From an uncultured Clostridia bacterium (lineage in GTDB: Bacteria > Bacillota > Clostridia > Oscillospirales > Ruminococcaceae), in assembly GCA_947629275.1 (NCBI GenBank), contig CANRDG010000021.1, forward strand, positions 1-17,578: DNA of 17,578 bases, given 5' to 3'. Below, piece after piece: positions 1 to 6,557 of the stretch (position 1 is the first letter of the stretch; each line of letters begins with the position of its first letter). The position numbers and the translations under genes were made by a program. Below the pieces are notes generated by a model, which was given only the letters and a program-made list of their open reading frames with translations, did no database searches and had not been told where the DNA came from.

Positions 1-2
1 TT

Positions 3-1016
3 AATATCGACAATGCAAACAGCCGTTTGTCGGCAGCGGCTACAGAGTATGACAAGCAGATAGCAGAGCTTGATATATGGTACTACACATATCTTCGCGA
101 CAACGATGTATACAAATGCACCGCCGAGGATTATATGTATGACTTTCTGAAAGATTATCTTCCACAGTATTACGATGCAGACTATCAGAACGCGACAGAG
201 CTTTACTATGTAAAGAAAAACATAATAACTTATGAAAACGCCGATAAAGGCTCACCGGATCAGATATCTGTAGGCGAATACAAAACCGCTGTAAACAAAT
301 ACGCTGTATACAACTACATGACAGAAAACCACATTGAGACAAACGTTGCAGATGAAGAAAGAGATACTCTGTGGATGCCGTTCAAAGCGTCTGTAGCGCT
401 GGTTACTTTCATAGGTATTCTGGTTGTAGTAATAGCGGCGCACTCGGTGGCTTCGGAGTTTTCAAACGGCACTATTAAATTTTTGCTGATAAATCCCGTA
501 AAGCGCTGGAAGATACTCGTTTCAAAATACTTCACCGTGCTTTCTATGGGATATATAATGATAGCCATAACGTTCGTTATCTCGCTGCTTACGTCTATGA
601 TACTGTTCGGCGCAGACGACATAGGCGCGATGTACATAACTGCAAGCGGCGGAGAAGTAAGCGCTGTGAACGGCATTTTGTACATGGCTAAGAACTATCT
701 GCTGGCAAGCACTTCGGTAGTGGTAATGGCAACAATGGCGTTTGCTATATCGGTGCTGATGAAAAGCTCTGCGTTCGCTATCGGTATCAGTATGTTCTGC
801 CTGCTCTCGGGCAGCGGCATAGTGCTTATGCTTCAGAGCATGGGCATGAACTGGGCAAGATACCTGATATTTGCAAACCTCGATCTTGCTGCGATAGCAA
901 ACGGCACTTCTTCTTTCATGTATCAGACGGTAGGCACTGCGCTAGCTGTTATAGCGGTGCATATGGTAGTATTCTGGCTGATAGCATGGGACGGATTTAC
1001 GCGGCGCGAAATATAG
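3..1016 (+). CDS. ABC-2 type transporter permease, 5' end outside window
   Basis: This is the membrane subunit of an ABC-2 type exporter, cut by the left edge. The frame is open from base 3, so the TTG at 27 is not a credible start. About 110 visible residues of soluble, Tyr- and Asp-rich, probably extracytoplasmic sequence come first. They are followed by about five hydrophobic segments: one from FKASVALV, one after SKYFTVLS, then YLLASTSV, AFAIGISM and a last one ending FWLIAW. The stretch SEFSNGTIKFLL followed by a basic RWKILVSKYF is the typical cytoplasmic loop of ABC-2 permeases. The usual first anchoring helix should lie upstream of the window, and the ATPase gene is presumably there too. 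The protein ends with the basic WDGFTRREI tail, a common ending in this family. The substrate cannot be told. The family call is firm and the function is open. Confidence 0.85.
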   Translation, partial: NIDNANSRLSAAATEYDKQIAELDIWYYTYLRDNDVYKCTAEDYMYDFLKDYLPQYYDADYQNATELYYVKKNIITYENADKGSPDQISVGEYKTAVNKYAVYNYMTENHIETNVADEERDTLWMPFKASVALVTFIGILVVVIAAHSVASEFSNGTIKFLLINPVKRWKILVSKYFTVLSMGYIMIAITFVISLLTSMILFGADDIGAMYITASGGEVSAVNGILYMAKNYLLASTSVVVMATMAFAISVLMKSSAFAIGISMFCLLSGSGIVLMLQSMGMNWARYLIFANLDLAAIANGTSSFMYQTVGTALAVIAVHMVVFWLIAWDGFTRREI

Positions 1017-1074
1017 AAATCACGGGGACACCCCGAACTGGTTTCCCCGTGTGCCCTCGCACATAAATAAATTT

Positions 1075-1109
1075 ACCCGTCGGACTTTGAGGTCTGACGG
1101 GTATTTTTT
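1075..1109. terminator. Bidirectional terminator between ABC permease and clpC
   Basis: An 11-bp stem (1075-1085 with 1092-1102, one G-T wobble) closes a 6-base loop and is followed on the plus strand by six T. On the minus strand, the run after the stem (AAATTTATTT) is moderately U-rich, so the same hairpin can end clpC transcripts. A second stem just upstream (CACGGGGA 1021-1028 with TCCCCGTG 1044-1051) has no T run, so it is probably an mRNA 3' end stabiliser or nothing. The two genes converge here, which fits a shared terminator. Confidence 0.8.
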
Positions 1110-3486
1110 ATGATGCATCGAGAGTTTGTTTTTTGCGCTTGTCTTCAACTGTGAAACCATTTTCACCTACCGACAGCACAAGCACTTTTTCTTTTTCCGA
1201 TGCTCCAGACGTTTCCGAAGCGCCGTTTACTAAAATATAGTCTGACAGCATATTTTCAAGCTGCGCAGAGATAGTGTGCCGTATCTCTCTTGCGCCGAAA
1301 ACGCCCCTGCCGCTTTGGGCGAGTTTTTCAACGATATCCTCGCCGTATTCCAGACTGATATTCATCTCCGCCGCTCGACTGCATAGCTGCCTGAGCATTC
1401 CGTTTGCTATACTTCGCAGGCTCTCTTGCGACAGCGGCTGAAAAATTATCTTTTCGTCAATGCGGCTGAGAAGTTCGGGCGAGAAAAACTTTTTCATCTC
1501 CTCCATATAGGTCTGCGACTGCTTTTCGTAGGAATTTTCAAAACCAACATGGCTCTTTGTTTCCCTCGCGCCGATGTTTGAAGTCATTATTATAACGGTG
1601 TTTGCAAATGAAACCTTTCTGCCGCCGGTATCGGTAACGAAGCCCTCCTCCAGTATCTGCAAAAGGATATTGAAAACATCGGGGTGAGCTTTTTCTATCT
1701 CGTCAAAAAGCACTATCGAATACGGCTTTCGCCTTACCCTCTCGGTAAGCTGACCGCCTTCCTCATATCCTACATAACCGGGCGGCGAACCTATCAGCCG
1801 CGATACGTTGTGACGCTCCATATACTCCGACATATCAAAGCGTATAAGGCTTTCGGAGCTTGAAAACATAGCCTTTGCAAGTGCTTTTGCCAGACTTGTC
1901 TTGCCAACTCCGCTTGGTCCTAAAAACACAAAAGAACCTATAGGTCGCTGCTCGTTTCTAAGCCCCGAACGCGATCTTCTTATCGCCGCCGCAACAAGAG
2001 AAACAGCTTTGTCCTGACCTATAACTTCGCGTTTCAGTTCGTCCTCCAGCCGCAAAAGCCTGTGACCTTCGTTTTCAGTCATGGTATCGGCTGGTATGCC
2101 CGTTTGCGATGACACCACCTGCGCTATATCCTTCGCAGTGATGAGCGGCTTCATTTTGCTGCCTGCCACCTGCAAAGTAAGCGCTTCAAGATAGTCCTGC
2201 TTTGTTATCCTGCCGACAATATAATCAGAAAACGCCTTTGAAACAGCCTTTTCCTCACTGCGTTCCTGCTCTCGTATACGCACTCTCGCACACGCCTGAT
2301 CTATAAGGTCAATTGCCTTGTCGGGAAAATATCTGTCAAAAACATATCTTCCCGAAAGTTTTACAGCGCTTTTTACAGCCTCGTGGGTTATCTCAACTCC
2401 GTGAAAATTTTCATACCTCGGCACAAGCCCCTCTATTATCTCCTCCGTTGCCTGCTCCGAAGGCTCTTCCACTTTCACAGGCTGAAAACGCCGCTCCAAA
2501 GCCGCATCTTTTTCTATATATCGTCGGTATTCGTCAAAGGTCGTCGCACCTATTATCTGAAGTTCCCCTCTTGCAAGCTGAGGTTTCATTATCCCTGCCG
2601 CATCAATAGCTCCCTCTGCCGCTCCTGCGCCCATTATAGTATGAAGTTCATCTATAAAAAGAATAATGTTGCCGTCGGCTATGGCTTCTTCAACGCACTG
2701 TTTCAGGCGTTCTTCAAAGTCGCCGCGGTATTTTGCGCCTGCAAGCAGCTGAGTCATGTCAAGTGAAAATATCCGCTTGTCGGAAAGCCCCTTTGGTACT
2801 CTGCCCTCGCATATTCTCTGCGCCAGACCCTCAACTATAGCGGTCTTTCCTACCCCTGCCTCGCCCACAAGACAAGGGTTGTTTTTGTTGCGGCGGCAGA
2901 GAATTTCAGTAACTCTTTCAAGCTCTTTGTCCCTGCCTATCACGGGGTCAAATGCGCCGCACACGTCCTGCCGCGTAAGCTCACGTGCATAACGCAAAAG
3001 CTTCTGCGTGCCGCCGTTTTTTGCAGATGAATATTCATCTTCGCGCGCTCCCACTGCACATTCCGAAAGCAGCCGCGACATATTCACCCCAAGGTCGCGC
3101 ATTATGCTTACGGCGCAGCAACCGCTTTGTTTTAATATAGCGGCAAGTATATGCTCGCTGCCTGCAAGCCTGTTTTTTGCCTGAGCGGTCATCACCTTTG
3201 CGTTTTCAAGAATTTTTTCTGCGGTAGGCGTTATATCATCGCAAGTCAGTTTGCATGGCGTTCCGGTGCCTATGGCTGTGGTTATTTTGTCTTTTACCCT
3301 TTGCGACGTAAGACCGCACCTTATTAAAATAAGGCACGCGGTGCTCGAACCCTCGTCCAGTATCGCCCACAGTATATGCTCGCTTCCCACATAGGTGTGT
3401 CCTATGCTCCCTGCAAGCGTAAGCGAGCGTTTTAATATCTCCTTTGCCTTTTTTGTAAAGCCGTCGGTATTGAATTCATTGAACAT
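1108..3486 (-). CDS. clpC: ClpC-type AAA+ unfoldase (Hsp100), ClpP partner
   Basis: This is an ATP-driven protein unfoldase that feeds substrates to the ClpP protease in the cytoplasm. It has 792 residues, close to the roughly 810 of Bacillus ClpC. Two Clp N-terminal repeats come first (about 5-70 and 80-145). AAA1 has Walker A GEAGVGKT at 208-215 and Walker B ILFIDE at 275-280. A short middle domain (about 406-436) is ClpC-like and much shorter than that of ClpB. AAA2 has Walker A GPSGVGKT at 523-530, Walker B at 591-596 and a sensor-2 GAREIRH near 731. The VGF tripeptide at 647-649 matches the ClpP-docking loop of ClpC and argues against ClpB. The ATG at 3486 fits the family N-terminus (FTKKAKEIL). 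It lies 37 nt after a strong AAAGGAG, with a hairpin between. ctsR, mcsA and mcsB, the usual neighbours, are absent here. I could not find a CtsR-type or CIRCE operator by eye. Confidence 0.95.
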   Translation of the reverse strand: MFNEFNTDGFTKKAKEILKRSLTLAGSIGHTYVGSEHILWAILDEGSSTACLILIRCGLTSQRVKDKITTAIGTGTPCKLTCDDITPTAEKILENAKVMTAQAKNRLAGSEHILAAILKQSGCCAVSIMRDLGVNMSRLLSECAVGAREDEYSSAKNGGTQKLLRYARELTRQDVCGAFDPVIGRDKELERVTEILCRRNKNNPCLVGEAGVGKTAIVEGLAQRICEGRVPKGLSDKRIFSLDMTQLLAGAKYRGDFEERLKQCVEEAIADGNIILFIDELHTIMGAGAAEGAIDAAGIMKPQLARGELQIIGATTFDEYRRYIEKDAALERRFQPVKVEEPSEQATEEIIEGLVPRYENFHGVEITHEAVKSAVKLSGRYVFDRYFPDKAIDLIDQACARVRIREQERSEEKAVSKAFSDYIVGRITKQDYLEALTLQVAGSKMKPLITAKDIAQVVSSQTGIPADTMTENEGHRLLRLEDELKREVIGQDKAVSLVAAAIRRSRSGLRNEQRPIGSFVFLGPSGVGKTSLAKALAKAMFSSSESLIRFDMSEYMERHNVSRLIGSPPGYVGYEEGGQLTERVRRKPYSIVLFDEIEKAHPDVFNILLQILEEGFVTDTGGRKVSFANTVIIMTSNIGARETKSHVGFENSYEKQSQTYMEEMKKFFSPELLSRIDEKIIFQPLSQESLRSIANGMLRQLCSRAAEMNISLEYGEDIVEKLAQSGRGVFGAREIRHTISAQLENMLSDYILVNGASETSGASEKEKVLVLSVGENGFTVEDKRKKQTLDAS

Positions 3487-3802
3487 ACTTGCTCTGCCGC
3501 CGAAAATGCCTGAAGGCGGCGTTCTCCTTTCTTGGTTGGATAAGTCACAAAAGCAGTTTTGGCAAAATTTTATAAAGTATTCCGCCCACGCGCTTTGCCG
3601 TCTGAAATATTATATTCGCAGGACAAATTTTCCTTTCCTTATTTTTTAAAGCGGCTGTTAAGATAAGCAAAACTGCCTGTACTTTCGGCAAAAGCGCACC
3701 GCACTGTAACACATTTTAAGCGACGGCATAAATTATACTATAAGCCTTGCTTAACGGAAAACCGCACGGCTGGCTTAAATCATTACAAAGGAGAACTTCT
3801 TT
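3487..3802. other. Divergent intergenic region between clpC and the microprotein gene
   Basis: This 316-bp gene-free stretch should hold the promoters of both flanking genes. On the minus strand a TATAAT (3614-3609) is a possible clpC -10, but no convincing -35 lies 16-18 bases upstream of it. On the plus strand TATACT (3734-3739) is a possible -10 for the microprotein gene, again with a poor -35 (ACATTT at 3711-3716). A weak AAGCC/GGCTT pairing with an inner CGG-AAAA-CCG hairpin (about 3742-3775) could fold in the microprotein leader. I saw no CtsR heptad repeat and no CIRCE element. The weak -35 boxes may mean activator-dependent or alternative-sigma promoters. Confidence 0.35.
3496..3530 (-). 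promoter_or_regulatory. clpC leader: Shine-Dalgarno plus intervening hairpin
   Basis: On the minus strand the only strong ribosome site, AAAGGAG (3530-3524), is 37 nt from the clpC ATG. That is far outside the normal 5-12 nt. Between them a perfect six-pair GC stem (GCCGCC 3520-3515 with GGCGGC 3501-3496) encloses a 13-nt loop. If it folds, the effective distance drops to about 12 nt (three bases before the stem, nine after). The frame is open upstream, but its only alternative start is an ATT at 3507-3505, 16 nt from the site. The stem and distances are read directly; a role in initiation is inference. Confidence 0.5.
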
Positions 3803-3955
3803 ATGAACTGCAACGGCTTCAACGGTTACTGGTGGATAATAATCCTCATAATCATCATCGCATTTGGTGGATTCAGCAACGGCTACAGCCTCAACGGCTG
3901 CGGCTGTGGCTGCGACAATGGCTGCGGCTGCAACAACAACGGCTGCGGCTGCTGA
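3803..3955 (+). CDS. Cys/Gly-rich small membrane microprotein (50 aa)
   Basis: This is a 50-residue protein that simple length filters would miss. A good ribosome site (AAAGGAG at 3787-3793) lies nine bases before the ATG, and a strong terminator follows the stop, so the reading frame has its own expression signals. Residues 1-9 are polar (MNCNGFNGY). Residues 10-24 form a hydrophobic helix rich in Ile with two leading Trp. The tail (25-50) is made of Asn, Gly and Cys with CGCGC-like repeats, giving eight Cys from residue 33 on plus one at position 3. The DNA of the tail is a degenerate GGCTGC hexamer repeat. The layout resembles small high-cysteine or sporulation-associated membrane peptides annotated in Clostridia. 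Metal binding, spore-surface and disulfide-stabilised antimicrobial roles are all possible. No function can be assigned from sequence alone. Confidence 0.75.
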   Translation: MNCNGFNGYWWIIILIIIIAFGGFSNGYSLNGCGCGCDNGCGCNNNGCGC

Positions 3956-3971
3956 TCGCACAGCACCTAAG

Positions 3972-4003
3972 AACACGGCGCGTAACAACGCCGTGTTTTG
4001 TTT
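3972..4003 (+). terminator. Terminator of the microprotein gene
   Basis: A 9-bp stem (AACACGGCG 3972-3980 with CGCCGTGTT 3989-3997) has an 8-base loop. It is followed by a T-rich run (TTTTGTTTTG, overlapping the stem end). It starts 16 bases after the microprotein stop codon, which supports a monocistronic transcript. Confidence 0.85.
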
Positions 4004-4024
4004 TGTACAGACTATAGAAAAAGA

Positions 4025-4060
4025 GCATTGCTCCAAAACAGAAGCAATGCCCATTTTTTT
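4025..4060. terminator. Second, bidirectional terminator, mainly for the ROK gene
   Basis: An 8-bp stem (GCATTGCT 4025-4032 with AGCAATGC 4043-4050) has a 10-base loop and is flanked by T7 on the plus strand (4054-4060). On the left is an A run that reads as T5 on the minus strand. It lies just past the stop codon of the minus-strand ROK gene and can stop transcription from both sides. Confidence 0.75.
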
Positions 4061-4076
4061 ATTTAAGGCGGAAATT

Positions 4077-5333
4077 TCACTCTATAGCGGTAACGGGGAC
4101 TTTGGTAACAAAGCCGCCCTTATCATAAAACAGTTCTCTTATCGCGAGCGCGCAGCCCGACAAAAACCTCTGCTTTTCATCTATAATACTGAGTGATATC
4201 TTGCTTGCCACAATGCTGCCGCCTATGCGCTCGACCGCAGGTATAAGATACGCATTCATCTTTTCTTCATCTGCGAAAATATTGTGCAGCACCAGCTTTT
4301 GCGGGTTTGTGGTAAAGTACAGATTATTCAGCAGCACCGCCATCATGTCAAGCGACTCGTTCATTATCGCAAGCGTTCCCTCGTCTTTATTCCTGCACGA
4401 ATCGCGTATAGCGTCCATGTCTATCTTTGAAGAGTCGCCGCCGAGCGTTTTATACAAAAACGGCGTTTTTTCCATGCTGAATATCCTTGCAACCTTTTTT
4501 ATCATCGCGTTGGGAGAAAGCTCTGTCCTACAGCAGCCCTTTCTTCCGCAGTCGCACACTTCCGACGACTTCGGATCTATTATTATCCTGTCCACAAAGT
4601 CGGTTCTGTTGTCGTATGAAACTATCGGGTCGTTAAGATTCGTAACTACAAAGTGCATAGAATCGCCGCACTGCAAAAACGCTATGTTCCTGCGCTCGGC
4701 ATCCTTTACCTTTAAAAAGTCTATGTTAGCCATAGCCATTCCCTTGACCGAGTTATCGACCACCACCGGCAGAGAATACTCTTTCTCAAACAGCTTGCGC
4801 AGCGGCGAATAGTCTGCCGCGCCGTTCACTATAGGTATATTCATGCGCTTGAACATACCAGGGTAAACGCCTATACCTATACCCAAAAGCTGCTGTGGGT
4901 CTATGTAATTGTCGTTTATTATATCTTTCACTGACTTTTTTATAAAGTCGGAAATATCGCCGAATGTAAACGAATCGTTTATCGCAAGGTTTCTTTTGTC
5001 AAGCACAGCGCCGGAAAGCGTTGACATACCAACGCTTACATTTGCACATTCTATGGCAATGCCTATCGTGAACCTGAAATTGCTGTTTACATCTATAAGT
5101 ATCTTTTTTCTGCCGCGCGGCGTTTTCTCGGCAACGTGTTTGTATTCGCCGAGTTCTACTATTATTCCCTGCTCTATCATCTCGTTCGTGATAATAGTAA
5201 CCGCTGCTCTCGTAAGCTCCAAAGCCCCTGCTATGTCTATTCTTGACGTAGGCCCTCTCTGTTTCAATATCTTCAAAACATGCATACGGTTTTGTCTTTT
5301 AAGGTCAAGTTTGCTTATTCCGTGCTGTTCCAT
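4077..5333 (-). CDS. ROK-family transcriptional regulator (NagC/XylR/Mlc-like)
   Basis: This is a DNA-binding regulator, probably responding to a sugar or sugar derivative. I chose the ATG at 5333 (418 aa): a GGAG lies six bases before it, while the in-frame ATG four codons upstream has no ribosome site. The N-terminus is a winged helix (about 10-75; TSRIDIAGALELTRAAVTIITNEM is the helix-turn-helix region), which is followed by the two-lobed ROK fold. The zinc loop keeps its three Cys (CDCGRKGC; 260, 262, 267). However, the family EIGH motif just before it reads FVDR, so the His zinc ligand/catalytic residue is missing, and the Glu after GC is also changed. The glycine-rich phosphate motif near residue 82 (DVNSNFRFTI) is degenerate too. 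Kinase activity is therefore unlikely. No sugar genes flank it, so the inducer and targets are unknown. It may be read from its own promoter or from the upstream LysR gene. Confidence 0.9.
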   Translation of the reverse strand: MEQHGISKLDLKRQNRMHVLKILKQRGPTSRIDIAGALELTRAAVTIITNEMIEQGIIVELGEYKHVAEKTPRGRKKILIDVNSNFRFTIGIAIECANVSVGMSTLSGAVLDKRNLAINDSFTFGDISDFIKKSVKDIINDNYIDPQQLLGIGIGVYPGMFKRMNIPIVNGAADYSPLRKLFEKEYSLPVVVDNSVKGMAMANIDFLKVKDAERRNIAFLQCGDSMHFVVTNLNDPIVSYDNRTDFVDRIIIDPKSSEVCDCGRKGCCRTELSPNAMIKKVARIFSMEKTPFLYKTLGGDSSKIDMDAIRDSCRNKDEGTLAIMNESLDMMAVLLNNLYFTTNPQKLVLHNIFADEEKMNAYLIPAVERIGGSIVASKISLSIIDEKQRFLSGCALAIRELFYDKGGFVTKVPVTAIE

Positions 5334-5437
5334 TTTACTCTCCATTCAGCCGCTTTTCGGCAGTAGTCTGCGATATGTCTTCACCGCTTTTGCAAAATGC
5401 TATATCCCTTTGCCGCCGCAGTAAAGTATGCATTTAT

Positions 5438-5443
5438 ATTATA
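5438..5443 (-). promoter_or_regulatory. Possible -10 box of the ROK gene
   Basis: TATAAT on the minus strand lies about 105 nt upstream of the chosen ROK start, in an AT-rich stretch. The hexamer 17 bases upstream is ATTATG, a poor -35, so the promoter is weak or regulated, or this is chance in AT-rich DNA. No terminator hairpin is visible between the LysR stop (5493) and the ROK gene, so read-through is also possible. Confidence 0.3.
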
Positions 5444-5492
5444 CATTAAATTTATTAACACATAATGAACGTATTATTAATCTTTTGACTAT

Positions 5493-6398
5493 TTACAGTT
5501 TGTTAATATTTATTTTGTCGTCTATAAGACCTATTATCCTTGCCGCCGCGACCGATACGGGTCTTTTCCTGCTAACGGCTATGCACACTTGCCTTTTGGG
5601 AAGCTGCCTGTCCAGCTTTAGTTCAAACAGCCTGCCGCTTTCTATCTCCTCTTTTGCAAAGCCGCTCATTACAAAGCCTATCCCTAAGTCTCTTTCCGCA
5701 AACCTGACTATAAGCTCAGATGTTGCAAGCTCTATTTCGGGTACTATCTCAACTTTGCACTTACTTAAAAACTCGTCGATGCTGCGGCGCGTGGACGTGT
5801 TCTTTTCAAGAAATATAACCGGAAGTTTTTCCAGCTGCGAAAGGCTTATAACCTTGTCTTTAAGATATTCAAAACGCTTGCCTGCAACGAAAATGTCGTT
5901 TATCTCGCCGCATTCAAAAATGCTTATATCGTCGTGCATATCAACGGGCGTGCTTACTATGCCGAGGTCTATGCTTCCCTCCCTCAGCGAAAAAAGCGTT
6001 TCGGGCGTCGGACCGTTTGACACGCTTATGCGTATGTTGGGGTACTGCTTGTGAAACTGCTCCAGATACGGCAGCAGAAAAAATTGCAGCGTCATGTCCG
6101 ATGCGCCTATGCGTATCTCGCCGCTTTCCATGCCCAGCATTTCGGAAAGCTCCCTCTCGCCCTGCTCTATCTCGTCAAAAGCGCGTTTTACACGGCTGTA
6201 AAATACCTCTCCCTCGGCGGTCAGCTTTACGCCCTTTGAAGTTCTGAAAAACAGCGCGCACCCCAGCTGCCTTTCAAGCTGTTTTACGGACTGTGACACC
6301 GCAGGCTGCGATATGAAAAGCTTCTGCGCTGCCAGTGTTATGCTGCCGCAGTTTGCAACGCAGTAAAAGGTCTTGCAATGCTCTAAATTTACGGTCAT
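5493..6398 (-). CDS. LysR-family transcriptional regulator, divergent from leuC
   Basis: This is a LysR-type regulator of 301 residues, normal family length. The N-terminal winged helix-turn-helix spans about 1-60, with recognition segment SQPAVSQSVKQLERQLG. A linker helix (to about 90) and a periplasmic-binding-like effector domain (about 91-295) follow; the TLQFFLLPYLEQFHKQYP segment begins subdomain I. The start ATG has an AAGGTG site five bases upstream. The gene is transcribed away from leuCDB and its promoter abuts the leuC promoter. This is the classic arrangement of a LysR protein that controls its divergent neighbour and itself. The effector may be a leucine-pathway intermediate, but that is inference. 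It cannot be assigned to LeuO, IlvY or another named subgroup by eye. Confidence 0.93.
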   Translation of the reverse strand: MTVNLEHCKTFYCVANCGSITLAAQKLFISQPAVSQSVKQLERQLGCALFFRTSKGVKLTAEGEVFYSRVKRAFDEIEQGERELSEMLGMESGEIRIGASDMTLQFFLLPYLEQFHKQYPNIRISVSNGPTPETLFSLREGSIDLGIVSTPVDMHDDISIFECGEINDIFVAGKRFEYLKDKVISLSQLEKLPVIFLEKNTSTRRSIDEFLSKCKVEIVPEIELATSELIVRFAERDLGIGFVMSGFAKEEIESGRLFELKLDRQLPKRQVCIAVSRKRPVSVAAARIIGLIDDKININKL

Positions 6399-6437
6399 AA
6401 TCTCACCTTATCTTAAAAAGTTTTGACATACAATATA

Positions 6438-6466
6438 ATTATACTACAGCGTTTGCAGCAAGTCAA
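6438..6466 (-). promoter_or_regulatory. Sigma-A promoter of the LysR gene
   Basis: On the minus strand, TTGACT (6466-6461) is followed after exactly 17 bases by TATAAT (6443-6438). This predicts a start near 6431 and a leader of about 33 nt. The -10 lies in the 10-bp palindrome TATAATTATA (6434-6443). Confidence 0.8.
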
Positions 6467-6477
6467 TACACATTGAC
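6462..6477. promoter_or_regulatory. Dyad GTCAAT-N4-ATTGAC across both -35 boxes
   Basis: A perfect 6-4-6 inverted repeat is centred between the divergent LysR and leuC promoters, and each half overlaps one -35 hexamer. A protein bound here would contact or block both promoters at once. It is a candidate operator. Part of the symmetry follows simply from two TTGAC boxes facing apart, which lowers confidence. Confidence 0.5.
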
Positions 6478-6501
6478 ATACGCGTTTTAAAGTGGTATAA
6501 T
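6473..6501 (+). promoter_or_regulatory. Consensus sigma-A promoter of leuCDB
   Basis: TTGACA (6473-6478), a spacer of exactly 17 bases, then TATAAT (6496-6501). The predicted transcript begins near 6508. Such a perfect promoter would be strong unless repressed. Confidence 0.88.
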
Positions 6502-6508
6502 TTTATTT

Positions 6509-6530
6509 GGGTGCAGAAAAATTTGCACCT
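6509..6530 (+). promoter_or_regulatory. Hairpin at the 5' end of the leuCDB mRNA
   Basis: GGTGCA (6510-6515) pairs with TGCACC (6524-6529) around an 8-base loop, with one further G-T pair outside. It begins at or within a base or two of the predicted transcript start. The leader is only about 50 nt, too short for a T-box. The hairpin has no T run, so it is more likely an mRNA 5' stabiliser than an attenuator. Confidence 0.4.
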
Positions 6531-6557
6531 ATCAAACAATGAAACTTGGTGGTAATT

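Noticed and set aside
1021..1051. The 8-bp hairpin after the ABC permease as the main terminator
   Set aside because: There is no T run after it; the stem at 1075-1102 with T6 is the better terminator.
3716..4054. A 112-codon minus-strand frame rich in Ala and Val, and plus-strand frames at 3832-4017 and 3864-4196
   Set aside because: They are other-frame readings of the GGCTGC repeat in the microprotein gene, run through terminators, and lack ribosome sites.
5721..5795. A bacteriocin or other small gene in the 147-bp gap and LysR 3' region
   Set aside because: Only other-frame readings of the LysR gene are present and no ribosome site is seen.
6423..6445. A plus-strand promoter from TTGACA 6423-6428 with TATAAT 6434-6439 or TATACT 6440-6445
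   Set aside because: Spacers of 5 and 11 bases are too short; these bases are better explained as the LysR -10 palindrome.
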